DNA of 33,516 nt, from assembly GCA_032358255.1 (NCBI GenBank), contig JAULBX010027839.1, positions 1 to 33,516 on the forward strand, written 5' to 3'. The notes beneath the pieces are model-generated. The model was not told where the DNA came from. It made no database searches and saw only the letters and a program-made list of their open reading frames with translations. A program made the position numbers and the translations under genes. This document shows, one piece after another, positions 1-10,773 of the stretch (its first letter is position 1; each line of letters begins with the position of its first letter). The DNA is from Heterotrichella gracilis (Eukaryota; Sar; Xanthophyceae; Tribonematales; Xanthonemataceae).

Positions 1-310
1 CCTGATTGCATGTACTGTGTTCCCCACACTTCACAGCCATAGCAAAGCACTGGTAAAACCAACGTATCGAACAACTGGCATTTTAATTTACTGTTTGTTA
101 TCCCCATCATTGCACATCTGCGCATTAATATAAAATGCCGGATGTTATTATATACAAAGCGTACTGATTATACACCATCATCATACTATACTACATTATA
201 AAATATGGTACCTACGGTCTCCTGAGGCTGTTCCCTTTCTTCCTCTCTTTTTACCCCTTTCCCACGCATGCGGATGTCAAGTGGGTGATGCTGCATGGCA
301 TGGCATGCAG
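1..310. other. Intron or upstream part of the SPEF2-like gene
   Basis: No convincing coding exon is visible here. The stretch is AT-rich and ends in an acceptor AG at 309-310, after which a coiled-coil reading frame begins. It is most simply the tail of an intron whose upstream exons lie outside the window. Confidence 0.5.
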
Positions 311-3300
311 GAGGAACAAGCGACGCAGAAAAGGGAGGAGGACGCTGCAAGGGCTGAAAGTGAAAAGCGTATGCAGGACTACCTTGCAACCCTGCGAAAC
401 GAGGCTGAAATAGCCAGATGCGCGGCTTTGCATTAATCGATCAAACTGTCAAATTTCTGAATGTGTACTCTATTCCATTCTCCATTTGCATCTGCTACCT
501 ACCTGCAAGACACCAGAAATTATATATCGGGAATTTGCACCACGTCGTCATGCTCTCCGGTGCAGGGAAGGCAAGTTGCAGTACAGTCAGCAAGGGGAGA
601 TCCGCGTCGAGGAGTGGCTGGAGCAACAGGAGCAGAAACGGCAGGAAAAGGAGACGAGGTACGTTTTGCCAACCAATAAATTGATAAATTTATCAAAGAT
701 ATTATAAGCGCTGTATTTACCTTTATTGCAAAAACGTTTAGACATGACCCCCAAACATATTCAGGGTTTAGGGTACCTGGGCGTTTTGTTGGACATTTTG
801 CTGAAGGAAGCATACATTTAGGAAGGTTACATATACGTAAATTGAGGTAACCCTTCACTGAAAAATTGCTATTAATATTTTTGTATTACTATGCTGCTGT
901 GTAGGAGACAGATGTTCATCCATGACTTGGTTATGGAGTTTACGTCCTTGGCAGAGCATGTGGGTCAGTACTGCCAATATTGTGATCTGAAAGTGGACGA
1001 AGTCCCTGTGTCAGTCATAGCCCAGGTAGCCAGCATGTGGGTGCATCGTGACCCTCTGCTGCAGAGGCCATTGGTGGTAGCACAGCCTGATGAGCAGCCA
1101 GACTTTGATCGGTTGCCAGATGACCTTCAAGTGAATCAAGAGATCAGCACTGTAGATGAGGTGCAAATGGATGCGTACTTGAAGGGAGCAGCACCGTGGA
1201 CGTGCTTGAGGTATGTACGCATATCCGCAACACTGAATTCTGTAGATGTCAAACTGGACAGGCCTCTGTCTATGTCATACCCAGATATATACTACACCTC
1301 ACAATGATTGTTGAACACTTGCCATTCTAAGATCCCCATCATACCAAGTTGTTCCATGTCATGCTGCTTGTGCAGGTCCAATTCAGAGACCAGCACCGCT
1401 TGTGAGAACGACGTACCTTTCAATGATGCTCTTGGAGCTGCAGTGGCAGATTTGGTGATGGCCAGCGTGCACAGCAGCATTCCATCAAATGTTGAACACA
1501 GGCAGCTGTGGGAAGCTAGGCCAAACCACTTCCTTGCGGTGGCTGTCATTGGTGGCAAGCTGACAGGGAAAACCACTGTTGCACAAAGCCTCGCTGAAGA
1601 ATACGATTTGCTGCTGATTGATCCTGCCCAGTTGCTGGAGAATAACATGAAGGGTTTGAGTAGTGATGCATCAACAGCTGAGGCGCCTGCCTCTGAATCA
1701 GGCAATGCCCCTCAACCAAAATCAGGCATGAAACCAGCCCGAGCCACTCCAGCTGAGTCCAAAAAGGTGGCCTTTGGCGGCACGCTGAAAGTTGCACCAA
1801 AGGAGTCAGAACCGCCTGGTGCAGCCTCGGCTGAAGCAGCACATGCTCAACCTGATGCACCTGGAACAGCACCCAGCACCCAGGTTAAAGTGGCTGGAAA
1901 CAGTATTGGAGATGCTGCTGAACAGCCAGCTTCACCTCAAACTGCAGCATGCTCCGATCCCTGCAACACAACTGATCCATATGTGAGCACAGCTACAGCT
2001 GCAGCACCTTCCTCAACACCCAGCAGCACAGTGACCGATTGTGGACAAATTGCAGACAGAGAAACATCTGAGCTTGTTGTCAGGCTTATTGTTGAGGCCA
2101 TTTGCAGTGCCGTGCGGGAGGCTGTGCATGATGCTGCGCATGCAACCATGGTCAAAGCAGCCGCTACAGGGGTGACTGCCAACAAAGCTAAGCAAGTGGG
2201 CAATCCTCCGTCAAAACATATACAGGTGAGGTCCTCCTTGCAATCCTGGTTGCGCAGTTGCTGAATTGTTGGTTCTTGCATGCTCATGGCGCATTTCCAT
2301 AATTGGGACTTACTTTTCAATTGAATTCACATGTACTCGAATAGCACCCTTCAACCCATAGCTGACTGTGGAGCGCTACCGTGCTGCAACATTGTCATAC
2401 ATCATAGGGCTCTGAAGTTAATGGTTGGTGGCCCTGCAGGGCGTTGTGCTGGATGGCTTCCCAGCAACTTGGCAGCAAGCGGTACTCTTGGAGGCAGCGC
2501 TCAGCGCAACTGACCTCTACACCCCCAGCAGGCAACGGCAGCTTGCGTCCCAACTTGCCCCTCCACCAGTGCACATGACCAATGACGTGTATGGGCCCTT
2601 GGTACCCAGCTTGGATGCTGTCGTTATCTTGGAGGTAGCTGATGCAGCAGCCCTGATACGGCGACAAGCTGGGCGCAGGGTTGACACAAAGACGTCCAAG
2701 GTGTACCATATGGAGTTTGCCCCGCCACCCACCAATCAACCTGGGCTGCAGCAACGGCTGAAAATAAAAATTTTATACCATTTAGCCTGTTGTTTGGAAG
2801 GGCTGTATGCCAGCCACAATAGTGAAAACTATGTTCACTGGAAGAAAGAAATCAGATGACTGAATACATGAATGAATAAATTTGCTGCGCGCTGCCTGCA
2901 CTTCAACAGACGCATTGAAGCAAACGCAGTTTCACAGTTAGTAGCATGTCAGGCAAGCAGCTGTAAGCCTTAGCCAGTGACTGACGTATGCAGTAATTAA
3001 TCTGTTTGCTACCACTCACTGATAGGCTGACAAAGTGATGTTCAACGCTGAAGAGCTGGAGGATCTACTGCATCAACAGCAGGAAGAGATGGGCACACTG
3101 AACGAACTTCTCACCAGATGTGTGCAGCTCAAGCACAGCGTGGATGCATCTGCGTCAGTGGCAGAGACGCTGCAGACGGTCAGGGCAGTTGTAGATCCTC
3201 TGAAAACCGCAAAGGCCAGTGCAGAAGCCTGCAAGGTGTGGACAACTAGTTGCCATATATTAAACTAGATTTTTTGCAACTTTACCTTTTTTTAGCCTTT

Positions 3301-6300
3301 GTTAACAATTTCATGGATGATGGGAAGAACTCTATAAAAATAAAAAAAAATCAAATAATATTTAGCACAGCAATCTCCCTATTGATGCGGTGATTGTGTT
3401 GCAGGAAGCTAGTGCTGCTGCCAGAAAAGCCGCATCTGAGGCTGAGCAAGCCAGCAAACGGTTGGTTGACGTGGAGGCCCTTGCAAAGTCAGCAGCTGAC
3501 CATGTGCTGTTCATGAAGAAAGCAGAAGTGGAGTCCATCGCACTGCTGGAGGCATCCAAGCAGAGCAAGCAGTCCAAAACAGCCCAGGCACTGATTCAGG
3601 TGAGGAACAATGGCAATTGCTGTTTAAACAGAGTGCTTGCAACCGCCTTACAACTTGACGCGTGGCATACTATGAGTGAACTGGGTCAATACGCATTCAA
3701 GGGCATTGTGGACACAATGCTCCAAATGATCCTGCCCGCATGTTTTCATGGAAGAAAACTACCTGGGTTCCACATGACTCATGCGGGAAATCTTTTAATA
3801 ACTTGAGCATTGGGTTTCAAGCTGCCTTGTGGTGTAGAGCCAAGCCAAGCAGAAGATTGCCGAGCAGATAATCATCGCCAGTGCTGCCCTGAATGACACC
3901 AAGGTTGCATATGACGAGGCTGTGGTGGCCAGTAAAACTGCTCAGGATGCAGCGATGACAGCTGAGGCCTCCTTTGCGGATGCTGCGACAGTATTTGCTG
4001 CCAGGACTGAAGCTTGCAATGCTTACCAAAGCACGAGGGCATCAGGTAAAGTTTTGCCGCACCATGGTGTTCATGACATTGGTGATTACCGCCATGGAGG
4101 TCACGATGCTGTCACTTTAGTTTTGACTATCACTGATACTGTAATAGCGGGATTAATATTGTGTGCAGTCCGTGGCAGTGATTGCCAGGAAATCCGCAAC
4201 ATATGATTTGATGCATTTGTGATGGATGAAAACGCAGCAGTGCGCTTGGCTATATATTTTCCAGCAGCCTCAATCCCTCATATTTAGTTCAATCTGCGGT
4301 GTGTCATACATTAATTTCAGGTGAACGAGCCCAGCAGGCAACTGCCAAAGCCCAGGACACCTACAACTCTGTCATCCAGCTGGCGGAACAGGTCCAAGCA
4401 CAAATGCAGCACAAGGCCAGCCCGGACCAGATGCCACTGTAACAGTTGAAAACGACTCTGCAGTAACACCAACTGGATGGGCAGTGGACGCAGCAGCCAT
4501 GCAAGAAGATGAGGTGAGCCAGCTGCATGCATGTGAAACTGGTGAGAATTAGCTATGTCCATCGCCAGTGCGCAGGGGCCATGCCTACCGTATTCGAGCA
4601 CTCACTCCATGCGTTCAGCTGGATGAAACCCTGAGCCTATTCCAATGTTCATCTTGAAAAACCCTCAACTTTTCCCTGCAGGAGCCAGCTTGCAGCAGAG
4701 TGCCACCCCAGCAGAAGAATCAGGGCCCAGCGGCATGTCTGCACCAGAAGCCAGTGCACTGCACCAACATTGGCAGGCCATAGAAGGTGCCTATCTGCAG
4801 GGTCAGACCTCCAACCATGCCTCGTTGAGGTGGTGCCACATGCAGTTCATAGCCAAGCTGGGGCGGGCCAGGAGATACTACCTCGACAGCTTGTCAAGGC
4901 CGTTTCTTGAGCGGCGCAATATGGTACACAATGTCTAAGCAAAATGCGTTGCACTCTGTACTTGGAAATTTGATTGTTTACCCATCCTCTGTTCAACCTC
5001 ACATTATATGTATAGAATAGTAGGTGATCAGCACATGAGCATCAAGGTCTTGCCACCTAAATCGTAGTGCATTCTTTACAATAATGAAACGATGCAGATG
5101 CGATGCCAAAATATGCACGTTATGTGAATTGAATGAAGGTAATTTTTTGTCATTTATTTTGCATACTGTTGCAGGTTGCCGCGTTCCAGGAGCAGTTCAA
5201 CGCCATCGACCCCGCCATCCGCCAGGACGGGGAATGCAAGGCAGAGCTTCAGGCGCGGGCACAGGAGCTAAGCAGTGCTCTTTTGGCGGCCTGCGATGCA
5301 AGGCACACGCAAAACCTGGGGACCTTTGGGGGGCTGCTGCAGTCCCCGCTGCTGGCTGCTTGCCAAAAGCGTCTCTAGGGGGAGTATGTTAATATGGAGA
5401 AGGGGGAGGAGAAGAGGCTCAGGGCGACCCTGGAGTTTGTGTTGGAGTATGCAAGGTACGTTGCCTCTCAAGGGAGACTTTGTGTATTGTAATAATTGTA
5501 ATATAATATTACCATTTGATGGGCAATGCATCATATGACATTGTGGCACACGTGGCACACCACCGCCATCATTTTTACCTTCAAGGTGGGAACAAATGAG
5601 CAAACAATCGTTGATAAATATCCCAGAATTTGTGTACGTTACCATTGGATGGGCAATGGTATTGTGGGGTCATCACCATCACCACCATCATCACCTTCAA
5701 GGCAGGAATCAATCTATTATAGCTCAGCAATCTATATTGGATAGGAAACCATTAAGTGTATATAATAGTACCAAAATGAGTGCCTGGTTGACATTAGGGC
5801 AAAAGCTGGAAACAAAATACTGGATCAAGCGGCAACCAGTCCACAGCCTGCAGCTTGCGACAGCGGCAACACCAGACTAGCTTCAGCTGACATCCCACAA
5901 TGGCTTCCAACCCAAGAGCATGCCACACCTGCCCTGGCCAGTGCACTGGTGGGCGCCATCACCGTGGCTGCCCAGCTGCGCCAGGGTGCCTTGGGTATGC
6001 TCGCCAGCCTGCCTGTTGCTGCGGAAGGTGCCGACAAAGCACCGCAGGCTGAAAGCGCAGCCATGGGTGGCGCAATGGATGCTGCTGTTAGGCGGGAGGT
6101 GGAGGTGTTTGTGCTGCGATGCTCACAGATCTACCAGCATGCCAAGGCAAGTGGTGACTGTAGCTCAACACGTGCATGCTTGGAATCACCACACTGCATG
6201 CTGGTGTGCCGCGCGGTGTCATGCCCATTCACACCTACATGAAATGCTTCCAAGCTGCGCATGGGCTCATCTTCATCTTCCAAGGGAACAATCACGCTTA

Positions 6301-6991
6301 TAATTTCAATGTCGTCTCTGCAAAGATTTATGTCATTGATATTGCAACGCAAGCAGTCGAGCAACTGCTCCTAGGTCAGCCTGAGGCCACTACCTGGTGC
6401 AGGCCACACACTAGCATTGTTAAACTTCTCTTGAGTAAATGGGGAACTTTAACAGAGTTTCTTTTGTATGCAGGCCACACACACTGAGCTGCAGGCGCTG
6501 TGGGCATCCCTGATGCAAGGGCTGGAGGGCGCAGAGCTGGCAGACTACCAGACAGCGGTGGAGGAGGTGTCATGCCTGCTTGCCAAGGTGGAGCAGGCAA
6601 TCAGCGGGGGCCATGCAATGAACCTAGATCTGCACACCAGGTCGGTGGTGGAGAACGTGATCATCGACAATCTAATTGACCCATCAGCAGAATCTCCAAT
6701 TGATTCAGAGACTTGCCTGCCCAATGAGGAGGAAATCATGAGTTCAGATATGCAACCATCCAAAATTGGAGCATCACAGGAAGATCACGGGGAAGATCCT
6801 GAATCAGGCGTGGATTTGGGTGATCTTGGTGCTTGGAAGACCTAATTGTCAACGTGGATCAGGCCATCAGCAGGCGCCAGGCACTGGGAGCTGCACCCAG
6901 GAGGCTGTAGCTGGGAGGGTGGAACCCCCAGCAGCTCCAGTGCAGCCTTGCGCATGATTTTGGGACAGGGGTCCACAGGCAGAATTTTTGA
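311..6991 (+). CDS. SPEF2: SPEF2/CPC1-type flagellar central-pair protein, 3' part
   Basis: Family members (animal SPEF2/KPL2, Chlamydomonas CPC1) sit on a projection of the axonemal central-pair microtubules and are needed for normal beating. Inferred exons: 311-417, 566-658, 905-1210, 1376-2225, 2362-about 2760, 3026-3235, 3405-3599, 3838-4045, 4321-4513, 4689 or 4696-4923, 5175-5455, 5798-6146, 6474-6991. Visible parts in order: an EEQ/KR-rich coil; a conserved helical segment (FIHDLVMEFTSLAEH); an adenylate-kinase-like domain with P-loop GGKLTGKTT near 1552, VVLDGFP near 2443 and YHMEF near 2704; Ala/Lys coiled coils (3026-4440); then a segment starting VAAFQEQFNAIDP that closely resembles the SPEF2 C-terminal region. 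The N-terminal CH domain is off-window. Oddities: in-frame TAG at 5376 and 6908, TGA at 2413, possible frame jumps near 4410 and 6830, no GT donor after 417, and a GC donor at 6147. The family call is firm; several exon edges are provisional. Confidence 0.82.
1376..2760 (+). other. Adenylate-kinase-like domain of the SPEF2 homologue, split by an insert
   Basis: The first half carries the P-loop (GGKLTGKTT) followed by LLLIDPAQLLE. A long Ala/Pro/Ser/Thr-rich low-complexity stretch (about 1650-2040) follows, then a helical segment ending KHIQ at the donor 2226. The second half starts near 2362 (LTVERYRAA) and contains VVLDGFP and a YHMEF motif typical of the SPEF2 kinase-like domain. Whether it is catalytic cannot be told from the sequence. 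The 3' edge of the second exon is uncertain: the frame stays open to a TGA at 2857, but no strong donor stands out. Confidence 0.7.
5376..5378 (+). other. In-frame TAG, probable Gln codon
   Basis: It lies inside exon 5175-5455. The frame before it (ending LAACQKRL) and after it (GEYVNMEKGEEKRL) is the same, and both halves resemble consecutive parts of the SPEF2 C-terminal region. The exon is bounded by a good acceptor (gttgcag) and a good donor (AG|GTACGT), so no splice removes the codon. Confidence 0.8.
5509..5710 (+). repeat. Imperfect direct duplication inside a SPEF2 intron
   Basis: Two diverged copies, about 5509-5594 and 5639-5710, share ttaccatt.gatgggcaatg at one end and a CAT/CAC-rich stretch ending accttcaagg at the other. 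The duplication lies entirely in the intron 5456-5797. Confidence 0.7.
6147..6473 (+). other. GC-AG intron in the SPEF2-like gene
   Basis: The donor reads CCAAG|GCAAGT, the consensus for the minor GC class of spliceosomal introns, and the acceptor is the pyrimidine-rich ttttgtatgcag. The flanking frames join in phase 0 (YQHAK then ATHTELQALW). Confidence 0.65.
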
Positions 6992-7837
6992 ACAATTTTG
7001 GTTTGAATTTAAAATTCATAGGGAATCCAACTTGGGCGTTTGACAACCACAGTACTTGAAGCGCTTGCGGCCGTGCCAGGCCCCCAGCCTGTGCAGCTTG
7101 CCAATGCTTGGGATTATCGATGATGGGATGCATTAATCAATTGGCAATCTAATTTACCCACCAACAGTGCACTAACTTTAAGCAGTTCTTGTACACTGTT
7201 TGCTTTTCCTTCTGTCAACTGATGTGGTATCCATGATGTAGTATAACAGTGCTTGTGATTGTATAACTGTGCACCATGTTGATGCCAGCCTGGTGGCTGG
7301 GGACACTTACATATGAACGCCACTTGGTGCTGAACATGCGACAATATTATGTACCCACATTACGTCCTTATGGCAAAACAAAAAACAAATAGCAGCAGAA
7401 ATAAATGGCTTAAAATAAACCCCCTGCCATTGGTGACTACTTTCGACAGGCCTCGTAAGGAGGCCCAGACTGTCTATGTCACATGAGCAACCTTCTCACA
7501 GGCCCCTTGGCAAGAGCAGAAGACAAGAGCTGAACGGCACCAATCGAGCTGGCATCAGATATGTCATGAGGGCTTGAATTTTATTGGAGACTCTCTAGAG
7601 TAGCAGCTGCTGCAGCTACGGAGAAGTGTTGCCCCTCAGCCGCTGGACCCGGCCCGGAGACTCGGAGTCTCAGAAACAGGTGCTGCACCCTGAGAATACT
7701 GTCTGTACATATAGTACCTTACGCTAAAGGTGTGCATACACACACACTATTTGCTTTGCGAACTCTGAATCAGATGTCACCGTGCAGAGGTCACCGAGTT
7801 ATCCGTATTAAGGGCCTGCTGCTTGCTACCTGGACCA
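6992..7837. other. Intergenic region between the SPEF2-like and BTB genes
   Basis: It holds the presumed 3' end of the SPEF2-like gene and the promoter/5' leader of the BTB gene, both on the + strand. No RNA gene, repeat or conserved reading frame was recognised. Confidence 0.5.
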
Positions 7838-9292
7838 ATGACTTCCTCCCCATCACCAGTCAATACCTCCCAAACAGAGCAGTCACTGACTTAGTTGGCC
7901 ACACCTGACCAGGAGATACAGCAACAAATCCTGGCAGCGGTACGAAACTTAGCCATCCACAACCATTATGACATCTCCTTCACATGCAAGGACGGAGTCA
8001 AGGTGCCCGCCAACAGGGCGTTTATGGCAGCATGGTGCCCCTACTTTGAGACCCTGCTGTTTGGAGGCATGAAAGAGGCTGGCATGAGCGAGGTACCCCT
8101 GCCAGAGGCATCAAGCAGCGCTTTCAAGCTGGTGCTGGACCTGCTCTACACAGGGAAGGTGGACAGAATCCAGGCCAACGACACTGCTGTGGAGGCACAC
8201 TGTTTGGCATCACAGTATGGCACTGAGGCGCTGTGCAGGGCAATTGAGAAAGCTACAGCAAACATAGTAGCACCAGACACAGTGAGGGATTTCTTGATAG
8301 CTGCGTTGGAGCGCAAGGCAGAGTCACTGCAGACCATTGCACTAAATGCCATCCAAACCATGGACGGCAGTGCGTTCAGCTTCACTGGGTTTTCCTTGGC
8401 AGCTATGCAGTAATTGCTGCAAGAAGATCGCGCAGTGAGGTTGCCCATGACCCAGGATGAGCTGGTGGCGCAGGTGGTTCAGTGGAGCAAGGACCAGACT
8501 GACCACAATAGTGGGGATCTGTTCATGGAACGATTGCTGCAGCCCTTGTGGGACCTGATAGACTTCACCCAAGTGCACCCACAGGTGGTGGCAGAGCATC
8601 TGGAAGCGACTGGGCTCATGAGCAAAGAGCAGCTGACGCAAGTGTACAAGCAGCAGGCGATGGCCATGGCACTGGGTACGGATTCAGACAACCTTCTGGG
8701 GCACGATGCATTTTTTAGCAGCGGAGCAGTTCACTTGCGGGGCTACATGATACAGCAAGCGCCAGGTGCTCAGCACTGCTCAGCCAGGGCAAGGCATGGT
8801 ATCACAAGCGGGGTGCAGGCGTGGGAGTGCACATTCTCCCTTGGATCAGGCTTACGGGGCACCGCTGCCTTGCCCACTGGTACTGCGGCGGCAAAGCATC
8901 TGTGCGTTGGCGTTGTCGTCAAAGACTCCGTGAGCATGGAGAGTTTTCTTCCTGAGAATGATCGGACCGCCATGATAAGCAGCAACGGGTCTGTGTGGCT
9001 TCACAGCAGGGAAGCAAAAAGCAACATTGGCCCGTGGCCATTCCCCTGCAAGGTGCTTGTGGTGGTGGACATGGACAGGCGGAGGTTTTTCTTGCGGTTC
9101 AGTGACAGCGCGTCCATAAATTCTGAACTAAGGAATTTGCCAAGCCCCGTATACCCTGCAATCAGCTTGAAGTATCCTGGAGCCGCGGCGTCCATGCGAC
9201 GCATAGCTGTGGATGATGATCTGATGAAACAGGTGGACGAGAAGTGCATTGCACTCGACCAGTCTGAGGCAGCTGCTGCAGTGCCAAGGTGA
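7838..9292 (+). CDS. Intronless BTB-BACK-SPRY-like protein with two in-frame UAR codons
   Basis: Read with UAR as Gln, ATG 7838 to TGA 9290-9292 gives 484 residues. A BTB/POZ domain spans about residues 40-145 (HYDISF, FETLLFGGMKE, VLDLLYTGKV). A BACK domain spans about 150-260 (LASQYGTEALC, LLQEDRAVRLP). The C-terminal third (about 290-465) has SPRY/B30.2-like features (VLVVVDMDRRRFFLRF, VYPAISLKYPG). BTB-BACK proteins usually act as substrate adaptors of Cullin-3 ubiquitin ligases, so that role is inferred. The start was chosen because the next in-frame ATG falls inside the BTB fold. A TAG at 7892 (residue 19) and a TAA at 8411 (residue 192, inside BACK) would break the protein under the standard code. 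No introns are seen, unlike every neighbour, so the gene may be a retrocopy or an expanded family member. Confidence 0.85.
7892..7894 (+). other. In-frame TAG, probable Gln codon 19 of the BTB gene
   Basis: It lies between the only plausible start (ATG 7838) and the first BTB residues. No other in-frame ATG occurs before the middle of the BTB domain, so the codon must be read through or the gene lacks a usable start. Confidence 0.75.
8411..8413 (+). other. In-frame TAA inside the BACK domain, probable Gln codon
   Basis: The frame reads LAAMQ, TAA, LLQEDRAV with no phase change and no splice sites around it. The BACK helices continue normally on both sides and a downstream domain follows in the same frame. 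Confidence 0.85.
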
Positions 9293-9627
9293 CTCATAGG
9301 GCAGCAGTCACACTGTGATGGTGTCAATTTGAAAAGGTTTCAGCAGACACCCCAGCTGACCCACCAGCAGCAGCTCCAGTGGATCTAAGGGGCATGCGGC
9401 ATAGCTATAGCCCGCCCAGTGAGGACAGCACCAGGATCCAAGACTCTGTCACAGTTGATCCTGGACCAGGCAATCTCAGTACTTGAGACGCACACAATGG
9501 AGTTTGGTATGTATTAAACAGGCAATTACACAAATTCGAGATCTCAAGATCAGAACATGTTTGGGGCGCGCTGGCGCATACTATGGTAGCCTATTAGGCT
9601 ACCTGTCCATGGGCCTGCAAAGTGTGT

Positions 9628-9680
9628 CAATTATTGATACTTGTGATGGATGCATGGCAATTATTGATACTTGTGATGGA
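9628..9680. repeat. Short tandem repeat, 30-base unit, two copies
   Basis: The 23-base core beginning caattattgatacttgtgat occurs identically at 9628-9650 and 9658-9680. Confidence 0.85.
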
Positions 9681-9822
9681 TTGCACACAGCAAATTTTGA
9701 AGCCTGAGGGCGCCATTTCCACAAATCGAAGTCCGGGTGTGAAACCGGTCTCGATGCAATTTCTCGGTGCGTTCCCGTTGTTTCTTTGTAATGAGTCTTG
9801 ACATGCCATGGTCGGTCCTGTG

Positions 9823-9866
9823 AATCAGATTGGTTACACAATGCCATCAGATTGGTTTACACAATA
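9823..9866. repeat. Short tandem repeat, about 23-base unit, two copies
   Basis: The core atcagattggttacacaat is followed directly by a copy with one extra T (atcagattggtttacacaat). Both are intergenic. Confidence 0.8.
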
Positions 9867-10773
9867 CAGTGCAGTCCTGGCGTCAGGGAACTGCAGCTAC
9901 TATTGCTGTCAGTGTCTTTAAAACAGCTTGCCAGCTTGTCAATGCCCAATGGGCAGGGCCAAGGCGTGCATTATAGTGATTGTATCATACGCAAACTGAC
10001 AGTAACACAATGTCCTGTCCTATGTCCCAAGCAGTATATGTCGCTGGGGAAAAAGTAACTGTAAGTGGCACCTCCAAATTGGCAGGAGGCTGAAAGTTGG
10101 ACTGCCAAAATTACTGTTTGAAGCCACACGATGATCCCTAAATGATCCCACTGGGACTGGCAGTAGATGAAGGGCATTGCCAAGATCACTTCCTGGTACG
10201 CGTACCCATAGCCTAGACAGTGCTGCTATTATTGGCTAGAAGAAACGGCAGTGCATTTTCCTGAACCCATTGACGCCCGCACAAAACACTGCATCCCCAG
10301 TGCCTGAATCAATTTTTGCAGCAGTTAATATAATACAGATACTCCCCCGTGCCGCCACACTCTGTCGGCACCATTGGGTTGGCATGGGCCTGAATCACCA
10401 TCAAAAAAGGGACTTCCTTGCAATCTTCAATACAAAAAATTCGTCCCACCGATGAAACTGCACGACAGCCATGGCAGGAGGGTTGTCATACACCACAACA
10501 TACCAGTGACCATTAGCCACATCCCTTTTGGAAATATCCCCAATAATACAGGCAAATCCCACGCAAGTAATTTATTCCCTCCCCAAAATGCGATGGCAAC
10601 CGTTCATGCAACGAACCCTCAGCAACACAAAAAAATCAGCCGCCCGCGGCAGCAACTGCTGGTCAAACCACCACCCACCAGCTCACCAATGTATATCTTC
10701 TCACCATAACATGCCACTACCATCCCATCCAATCTCAACTGGCGCGCCACGTCCCATACCCCACCCTTCCGTC

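Larger units (their letters stand above)
9293..10773. other. Convergent intergenic region, BTB gene / sigma factor gene
   Basis: The 3' ends of the two genes face each other here. Apart from two short direct repeats (listed separately) I see no coding potential, RNA gene or mobile element. The sequence becomes very C-rich from about 10660 toward the sigma gene. Confidence 0.5.

Noticed and set aside
2760..2860. The tail KIKILYHLACCLEGLY as certain coding sequence
   Set aside because: It vaguely resembles the family after the kinase-like domain, but the region is AT-rich, ends in TGA and lacks a donor, so the exon end is left open.
7600..7720. Possible tRNA or structured RNA
   Set aside because: Short inverted segments (gactcggagtctc) exist, but no cloverleaf or conserved box could be assembled.
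5376..9292. The interrupted frames as ordinary pseudogenes under the standard code
   Set aside because: Only UAR, not UGA, recurs at phase-neutral interruptions in good domain context, and terminators are uniformly TGA. Pseudogenes should also accumulate UGA and frameshifts in the BTB gene, which has none. It remains possible for the F-box and SPEF2-like genes, where breaks of other kinds exist.
9784..9792. TGTAA polyadenylation signal for the BTB gene
   Set aside because: It lies about 490 bases past the stop and the same pentamer was not found consistently after other gene ends.
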